Below, in pieces: positions 5,572 to 9,979 of a stretch of 9,979 bases of DNA (positions within the stretch are counted from its first letter, which is position 1; every line of letters begins with the position of its first letter). This DNA comes from an uncultured Mycoplasmatota bacterium (GTDB taxonomy: Bacteria > Bacillota_I > Bacilli_A > RF39 > UBA660). The translations under genes were made by a program, and so were the position numbers. Below the pieces are notes generated by a model that had not been told where the DNA came from, made no database searches, and saw only the letters and a program-made list of their open reading frames with translations. Location of the stretch: assembly GCA_947296775.1 (NCBI GenBank), contig CAMYRF010000021.1, positions 1 to 9,979 on the forward strand, read 5' to 3'.

Positions 5572-6594
5572 TTATCTTTTTTGTATGTTTGCTTTGTTAT
5601 ATTTATTTGTATTTTTCTTATTCTTGTAATTATTATTTTGGTATTTACTTTTTCTGTTATTGTATTTAGTTGATTTCTTTTGATAATTTTTATATCTTCT
5701 TTTTTTATTTGAATTAGCGGAACTAATTTTTTTATTTTTAAGAGCATTTTTATCTAGATTATTCTGATTTTCTGGCTTTCTTTGACCCTCTAGATATTTT
5801 TCGTTTCTTCTTTGACCTTCTATATATCTTTTATTTCTTCTTTGGTCTTTCGCATATCTTTCGTTTCTTTTTTTATCTTCTATATATTTTTCTTTTCTTC
5901 TTTGTTTTTCTTTCATTCTCTTAAATTCTAGAAATTCTCTTTGTTCTTCTCTTTTTCTTTGCTCTTCTTTCATTTTTTTAAATTCTATGAAATCTTTTTT
6001 ATCTTGTTTTCTTTGCTTTTTTTCTTTTAACTTTTGTTTTCTTAAACGTTCTTTTTTTATTCGTTTTTCTTGTTTTCTTTTTTGGCTTTTTATTATTTCA
6101 TTATCTTTTGTTTGTTCTGAACTAATTAAATAACTATAAAGTATTCCAGCAATTAGAATAAGAGTAAGTATTACTGGTTTTTGAATAATTGATAAAATTT
6201 CGCCTAAATAAGGAATTTTGAACATATATTTTCCAACTACTTTATCTATGTTTATCGCATCATCTTTAGAATCGTTATTATCACCTTTGGTGATTATTTG
6301 ATTTTTATTTATTGATTCAATTCTATGGGTTACAAATGCACCATTAACATCATAAAATGTTACTATGTCTTTTTCCTTATAGTTTTTATCGTTTGTATTA
6401 ATAACTATTAATTCTCCTACATGAATTGTAGGTTCCATTGAGCCAGACACTACTTCAAGTGTCGAATAACCAAAGATTGTTGATAAATCTTTTTTTAGTA
6501 TTTTAATGTTTATAAAGTTATAAACATTAATCGCTACAACAAGTATTATTATTGTAGCAATAATAACCCTAATTATCTTTTTTAATTGTTTCAT
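5572..6594 (-). CDS. sipW: ER-type signal peptidase I (SipW class) with a long basic repeat-bearing C-terminal tail
   Basis: This is a membrane peptidase expected to remove signal peptides from the neighbouring TasA-like proteins. Numbered from ATG 6594 (340 residues): a first membrane segment at about 8-27; catalytic Ser52 in VVSGSMEPT; His90 in VTHRIE, where bacterial P-type enzymes have Lys, marking the Ser/His/Asp S26B (SipW/Sec11/archaeal) group; acidic residues in GDNND at 104-108; and a second membrane segment at about 140-158. A tail of about 180 residues rich in Lys, Arg, Gln and Glu follows, with two 19-residue repeats (202-220, 221-239) and four about 10-residue repeats (237-276), then an Asn/Lys/Tyr-rich end. 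SipW proteins normally stop soon after the second membrane segment. By topology the tail should be cytoplasmic. An alternative GTG at 6606 would add four residues; ATG is preferred because it lies one base after the upstream stop, with GAGAG just before it. Enzyme assignment is firm; the tail's role is unknown. Confidence 0.92.
   Translation of the reverse strand: MKQLKKIIRVIIATIIILVVAINVYNFINIKILKKDLSTIFGYSTLEVVSGSMEPTIHVGELIVINTNDKNYKEKDIVTFYDVNGAFVTHRIESINKNQIITKGDNNDSKDDAINIDKVVGKYMFKIPYLGEILSIIQKPVILTLILIAGILYSYLISSEQTKDNEIIKSQKRKQEKRIKKERLRKQKLKEKKQRKQDKKDFIEFKKMKEEQRKREEQREFLEFKRMKEKQRRKEKYIEDKKRNERYAKDQRRNKRYIEGQRRNEKYLEGQRKPENQNNLDKNALKNKKISSANSNKKRRYKNYQKKSTKYNNRKSKYQNNNYKNKKNTNKYNKANIQKR
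5767..5886 (-). repeat. Tandem 30-bp coding repeats in the signal peptidase tail
   Basis: Four consecutive 10-residue units are encoded: YIEDKKRNER, YAKDQRRNKR, YIEGQRRNEK and YLEGQRKPEN. The DNA shows the matching 30-bp period (plus-strand TTTCTTCTTTGACCTTCTAT-like units). Just before them in the gene are two 19-residue units beginning F-[IL]-E-F-K-[KR]-M-K-E (about 5878-5991). Such tandem repeats can change copy number by slippage or recombination. Confidence 0.85.
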
Positions 6595-6595
6595 A

Positions 6596-9262
6596 TTATC
6601 TCTCACACATCTTATCTATTTTGTCAAAGTCGTATGAAATAGTTAATGTATAAATGTCATTATTATTTATAACATAGTTTCCTATTTCAGTATCACCGTT
6701 TGAATCAACCCATTTCCATAATAATGAAATTTCGGTTTCTTCTCCTTTTTCAAGTTTTATAGAATTTAGGTCCAGTGTTTGAGTAAAGTGATAAGAGCCA
6801 TCTACATTTGCTTTTTTAGTAGTATGGGCTTCTTTGTTTAAAATCCAATATTCATTGGTTTGCTTTCCATTTGGACTATAGTATGAATAATTAGGATTAT
6901 TGTATCTCTTGATGATATACCCCATATTTAAACAATTATTTTCAGAAGTACAAATAGTGTCTTCTTCAATGTTCAATTTATTAAGGGTAATTGGACCATT
7001 AGTTGTATTTTTTATTCGCATAATATATGAACCTTGTGTCCCTGGATAGATAAAATGTTTTGTATTATCATCTAGAACAAATATTTCTACATCAGTAAGA
7101 TATAACTTACTTGATGATTTATAGTCTACTGAAGTATCGTTTATGTCATATATAGCATATAAATCCATATCGTTTTTAACTGTAATTTTAGGTTTTATGA
7201 CTTTGTTATTGTTGGCATCTAATTCTAATTTATATATTGGATTATTTGTTTTTGAATTATCTGTATCATAGCCAATAAATTTATATGATTTACAATTAGT
7301 TTGGTCTGCAAGTACATATGCTTCATTATATGGTGATAAATCTAACTCTTCATTAGCAAAGAAACTTAGTTCATATTTATCTGCGAATGAATTAAAGAAT
7401 CCATTTTTACCATCTACATTATTTGCATATAGCGTTATGTAATATAGAGGTTCAACATCAAAGTTTATTTCGTATGAATCGACTTTATTAGCATCATTTA
7501 AGCCTTTTCTATACCCTGAAACTTTGATTTTTCCATCCATTAAGGAATTATAGGATACTTTAATAGCATAAGAAGTTGTCCCACTTTCAATAGTGTTGTA
7601 ATCTAAGTCAAATGGGCCTTCTAATATGATATAGGACTGTCCATCGGATATAGTAAGTTTTGTATCTCCATTAGGAGCTATAGATTTTGTAATGTTAGCA
7701 TCATTTATTACGCCATCTAGAATATTACTATTAATAATAATATTTTTATAATTATTAGGACTGTCTGCCCTATATCCAACTTTATAATTTCTACTTGATG
7801 TTATATAAAAGTCTTTTATATTTTCAGTAGTTTCTTTGTTTACTGTTATATTGTAAGACTTTTTAACACCGTCTTTTGAAGTAACAATTACTGTGATTGT
7901 ATTTGTTCCTTCTTTTAAATTTTCATTACCTATAATAGTTACTTTTGAGTTTGGATCTTCTGGAATTGCTTTTACTATTAGGTCTTCTATATTATTTGGT
8001 ATTTTACTATTTAATGTGTAATTATAAGTGTTCTTGTCAAAATTTGGACTAAACTTATAATTTTCTACTTCTAGGCTTGCTAAATTAGCATTTGTTTGTT
8101 TTTTATCTGCGGCTAATCTATTTACTGCTATTAAATATGTATTTGTATCTCCACTTTCAGCGGTTACTTTAATTGTTACAAGGTTGTTTCCTACTTTAAA
8201 GTTACTATTCCCAGAGATTGTTACTAAGGAACCACTGTAATTAGCAACTGCATCTATATTTAAACTAGTTACTTCATATGGTACAGTTACTGTATATTTG
8301 AAAATATCTGGTTTAAAAAGTGGGGTTGGAGCATAGCCGCCTAATCCTAATGATTTTAATAATGCGTCAGTTGATAATACATCAATGTTGTTTTTTTTGT
8401 TTATTTTTATAGTATAAGTTTTTTCTGTTCCATCTTCTGCTCTTACTTTAATTTGTACTTCTGTACTATTATTTTTTAAAGTAACTTGTCCTAGTCCTGA
8501 TAGTATTTGTGCTTTATTAGAAATTGTTGTTCCACTTAAGTTGATAGAGTCTGTTCCTGCTGGCACTACTACTACATATTCTGTAACATCAGGATTAAAA
8601 GTAGGAGCGAGTTTATATTTACCTTTATCTACTTTTAAACTGTTTAATCTAGCATCGCTTGATTTTTTGATATTTGTTGTACCTGTATCTGAAGGTTTTA
8701 TTTTATTAGTAGTTGTTGGTTTTGTATTCTTTTGTGTGTTGTTTGTTTTATTGTTATTTTTATTTGAGTTGGTTATGTAGGGTGGTTTACTACTACCACC
8801 TTTTACTTCAACTTTTGTTTTTGCAATGTATTTATAACCATTTGCTTTGGTAGAAAGTGTTAGGGTAAAGTGCCCTCTTTGTTTTGGTTTTATTAATACA
8901 TAACCATCTTTTACCTCACATGTGGCGATTTTGGCGTTTGAAGTTTTACAACTATATTTTTTTGCTTTAAAACCTTGTGCTGTATAACTTAATTTATAGT
9001 CTCCATCTTCAAGATAAATTATTATTCCTTTTTTATAATCTATTAAATCAAATTTTAAGTTATCATTTTGATTTATTTTAAAGTCATTTATATTATCATG
9101 TATATCTATTTCGTCTTCTTTGTTTATTTTACCTATGTGACCAAAATGTTTTATTACTGTACAACTTGTTAATAAAAGAAATATTATTATAAGAATAATT
9201 ATAATTTTTATTATTATTTTTCTTTTACTTGATTCGTTTGAGTTTTTTTCTTCTTTTACCAT
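6596..9262 (-). CDS. Multidomain surface lipoprotein with cadherin-like repeats and a C-terminal TasA-like module
   Basis: The product has 888 residues. After a charged N-terminus, a hydrophobic stretch (16-32) ends in LTSC at 31-34, a good lipobox with Cys34 as the lipidated residue. Residues about 65-153 resemble a bacterial Ig-like (Big_2) domain (TSNAKIATC at 107-115, DGYVLIKP, closing KTKVEV). An N/T/K-rich linker follows (155-203). Three cadherin-like beta-sandwich domains (PF12733 type) cover about 204-289, 300-382 and 392-476; each starts L-x-SL, has P-x-F about 15 residues on, and ends with a Y-x-I/Y-L-I strand. Residues 480-605 are unassigned. About 607-706 resembles an InlB B-repeat/Flg_new unit (KFIGYD, NDMDLYAIY). 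Residues 722-878 look TasA-like: YPGTQGSYIMRIKN and LLWKWVDSNGDTEIGN parallel the 194-residue protein. It probably sits on the outer membrane face and anchors or organises the fibre. Its stop is one base from the preferred sipW start, suggesting translational coupling. Domain names come from pattern recognition only. Confidence 0.85.
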   Translation of the reverse strand: MVKEEKNSNESSKRKIIIKIIIILIIIFLLLTSCTVIKHFGHIGKINKEDEIDIHDNINDFKINQNDNLKFDLIDYKKGIIIYLEDGDYKLSYTAQGFKAKKYSCKTSNAKIATCEVKDGYVLIKPKQRGHFTLTLSTKANGYKYIAKTKVEVKGGSSKPPYITNSNKNNNKTNNTQKNTKPTTTNKIKPSDTGTTNIKKSSDARLNSLKVDKGKYKLAPTFNPDVTEYVVVVPAGTDSINLSGTTISNKAQILSGLGQVTLKNNSTEVQIKVRAEDGTEKTYTIKINKKNNIDVLSTDALLKSLGLGGYAPTPLFKPDIFKYTVTVPYEVTSLNIDAVANYSGSLVTISGNSNFKVGNNLVTIKVTAESGDTNTYLIAVNRLAADKKQTNANLASLEVENYKFSPNFDKNTYNYTLNSKIPNNIEDLIVKAIPEDPNSKVTIIGNENLKEGTNTITVIVTSKDGVKKSYNITVNKETTENIKDFYITSSRNYKVGYRADSPNNYKNIIINSNILDGVINDANITKSIAPNGDTKLTISDGQSYIILEGPFDLDYNTIESGTTSYAIKVSYNSLMDGKIKVSGYRKGLNDANKVDSYEINFDVEPLYYITLYANNVDGKNGFFNSFADKYELSFFANEELDLSPYNEAYVLADQTNCKSYKFIGYDTDNSKTNNPIYKLELDANNNKVIKPKITVKNDMDLYAIYDINDTSVDYKSSSKLYLTDVEIFVLDDNTKHFIYPGTQGSYIMRIKNTTNGPITLNKLNIEEDTICTSENNCLNMGYIIKRYNNPNYSYYSPNGKQTNEYWILNKEAHTTKKANVDGSYHFTQTLDLNSIKLEKGEETEISLLWKWVDSNGDTEIGNYVINNNDIYTLTISYDFDKIDKMCER

Positions 9263-9281
9263 AATTCCCCTCCCCCCCCTT
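9263..9281 (-). promoter_or_regulatory. Unusually G-rich ribosome binding site of the large lipoprotein gene
   Basis: The minus strand reads AA, then a run of eight G (9279-9272), A, GGGG (9270-9267), AATT and the ATG at 9262. GGAGG at 9273-9269 is the Shine-Dalgarno core, 6 bases from the start codon. A run of eight G is conspicuous in such AT-rich DNA and lies directly against the core. Confidence 0.75.
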
Positions 9282-9293
9282 GGGTATATGTTT

Positions 9294-9349
9294 AGCTTCC
9301 TACTAAACCTACTAATGTTAATAGGCTTAGTAGGAAGTTAAAAACTTCC
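9294..9349 (-). promoter_or_regulatory. Two mutually exclusive hairpins between the TasA-like gene and the rest of the operon
   Basis: A long hairpin pairs CTTCCTACTAA (9296-9306) with TTAGTAGGAAG (9327-9337), 11 bp, extended inwards after one mismatch by CCTA (9308-9311) with TAGG (9322-9325), around a 10-base loop. A second hairpin pairs GGAAGTT (9333-9339) with AACTTCC (9343-9349) around a 3-base loop. They share 9333-9337, so only one can form at a time. Neither is followed by a U-run in the minus-strand RNA, so a classic intrinsic terminator is unlikely. It may instead stabilise or process the 3' end of the TasA-like message, or tune read-through into the downstream genes. The structure is seen in the sequence; the role is inference. 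Confidence 0.6.
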
Positions 9350-9373
9350 TTATATTTTAGACTGAAATAATGA

Positions 9374-9958
9374 TTAGTCGATTTGTTCAGCTGTGATTGT
9401 TAAGTTGATTTTAGCCCATGCTGGAGTAGCAGCATTTCCTAATTCTGTATCTTCTTCATCATCACCATCGAAAGCCCATTTCCAGTATAAAGTTTCATTT
9501 CCAAATTCTGTATTTGCATTAACAGCAGTATATTTAGTGTTTAATTCAGCGATTACATCAGTAAGTGATTTGTAAGTTGTTCCATCTAAACTAAATACTA
9601 ATTTACTGTCTAATTTACTATCAATTTCAGAATTGTCTTCAAATTTAATACTATATTTAACTTCTGGAGTAACTTTTCCTGTAGTTTCATTAGTTAATTT
9701 GAATGTATATTGATATGCAGTACCTGGAGCAATTACTCTATCAGTATTACTTGAAGTTACTGTTCCATCATAACTGTCTTGGAATAAATCCATAGTTACT
9801 GCAGTATCTCCACCAAATGAGAATCCCCATTTAGCAACTCTTGCTTGGTCTGTAAAGTCGTTACTTGATGTATATTTTGCATAAGTACCTGCTACTGAAC
9901 CAGTAGATAAAATTACAGTTAAAACTAATACTGCTAAAATTGAAAACTTCTTAGTCAT
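9374..9958 (-). CDS. Small secreted TasA/camelysin-like protein (SipW-dependent type)
   Basis: The 194-residue product starts with a signal peptide (KK at 3-4, hydrophobic 6-23) followed by the GTYAKY motif at 24-29 and a DQARVAKW stretch at 37-44. Both are typical of TasA/camelysin-type proteins matured by SipW-class peptidases. The mature part is predicted beta-rich, with APGT at 77-80 leading into YQYTFKLTN, then YWKW at 158-161, a very acidic segment, DTELGN at 170-175, and the end ITAEQID. It contains no cysteine. From the family it is expected to be exported and to form or decorate surface fibres; that role is inference. The start is well supported by the ideal site AAGGAGG seven bases upstream. 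It is the first gene of the cluster visible here, 111 bp ahead of the large lipoprotein gene, and the strong site suggests it is the most highly made component. Whether it is a true fibre-forming TasA orthologue cannot be told from sequence alone. Confidence 0.85.
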   Translation of the reverse strand: MTKKFSILAVLVLTVILSTGSVAGTYAKYTSSNDFTDQARVAKWGFSFGGDTAVTMDLFQDSYDGTVTSSNTDRVIAPGTAYQYTFKLTNETTGKVTPEVKYSIKFEDNSEIDSKLDSKLVFSLDGTTYKSLTDVIAELNTKYTAVNANTEFGNETLYWKWAFDGDDEEDTELGNAATPAWAKINLTITAEQID

Positions 9959-9972
9959 TGTTTCACCTCCTT
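9959..9972 (-). promoter_or_regulatory. Strong Shine-Dalgarno site of the TasA-like gene
   Basis: The minus strand reads AAGGAGG at 9972-9966, followed by TGAAACA and the ATG at 9958. This is a full match to the anti-Shine-Dalgarno sequence with a 7-base spacer, the strongest in the window, and it fixes the start. The promoter lies beyond the window edge. Confidence 0.9.
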
Positions 9973-9979
9973 AAATATA

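Noticed and set aside
5084..5629. Two plus-strand open frames of 82 residues
   Set aside because: They are antisense to the second TasA-like gene and its junction with sipW, hydrophobic by reversal, with no supporting start signals.
5550..5747. 65-residue minus-strand open frame inside the signal peptidase tail
   Set aside because: It overlaps the well-supported peptidase frame, is very rich in Lys and Ile, and arises from the low-complexity A-rich coding sequence. No ribosome site was seen.
5767..5886. The 30-bp repeats as a CRISPR array
   Set aside because: The repeats are directly adjacent without spacers and stay in frame within a protein.
8541..8780. Plus-strand open frame in the lipoprotein gene
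   Set aside because: It is antisense to the first cadherin-like domain and the N/T-rich linker, which explains its Val/Phe/Leu-rich end.
9267..9284. G-quadruplex at the lipoprotein leader
   Set aside because: Only one eight-G and one four-G run are present on the minus strand, not four well-separated G-tracts.
9393..9575. Plus-strand open frame in the TasA-like gene
   Set aside because: It is antisense to the conserved C-terminal motif region, with no start signal.

Overview
The window is strongly AT-rich. All eight genes lie on the minus strand, all end in TAA, and Shine-Dalgarno sites are clear. It looks like a low-GC Bacillota (Firmicutes) chromosome, possibly an uncultured gut Bacilli or Erysipelotrichia-type organism. 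No gene fixes the taxonomy more closely, so that placement is inference. No TGA is needed as a sense codon.

Right part, read right to left on the minus strand (9958 to 3233): a five-gene cluster that looks like a SipW/TasA-type surface-fibre locus. It opens with a small secreted TasA/camelysin-like protein (9374-9958) behind the best ribosome binding site of the window. Next come a large predicted lipoprotein (6596-9262) with a Big_2-like domain, three cadherin-like beta-sandwich domains and a C-terminal TasA-like module; an ER-type (Ser/His/Asp) signal peptidase of the SipW class with an unusual, very basic, repeat-containing C-terminal tail (5572-6594); a second small TasA-like protein (4978-5559); and a 574-residue secreted or anchored protein of unknown family (3233-4957). 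Three of the five carry a [AS]-K-Y motif just after the hydrophobic segment, which fits the peptidase processing the neighbouring substrates. The last four genes are nearly contiguous. A 111-bp gap with two mutually exclusive hairpins separates the first gene from the rest.

Middle (about 3000-3232): a 239-bp gene-free stretch with several hairpins, including the probable terminator of the fibre operon and a possible promoter of the next gene. The gene at 1977-2993 is a GH25 lysozyme-type muramidase with a C-terminal SH3b domain, probably acting on the cell wall.

Left part (1-1960): a tandem pair of membrane-anchored proteins of unknown function (1056-1862 and 215-898). They share an exactly identical 190-bp segment covering the hairpin/T-tract, promoter, ribosome binding site and first 30 codons, then diverge completely in the ectodomain, then share a related terminator hairpin. 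The predicted promoter spacer is mostly a run of 17 T. A third copy of the hairpin/T-tract (22 T) lies near the window edge but lacks the promoter and ribosome binding site. This reads as a cassette array with a constant expression and anchor module and variable extracellular part, possibly phase-variable.

The most interesting parts are the expanded SipW/TasA-like locus (tailed peptidase, lipoprotein with a fused TasA-like module) and the constant-head/variable-tail cassette array.
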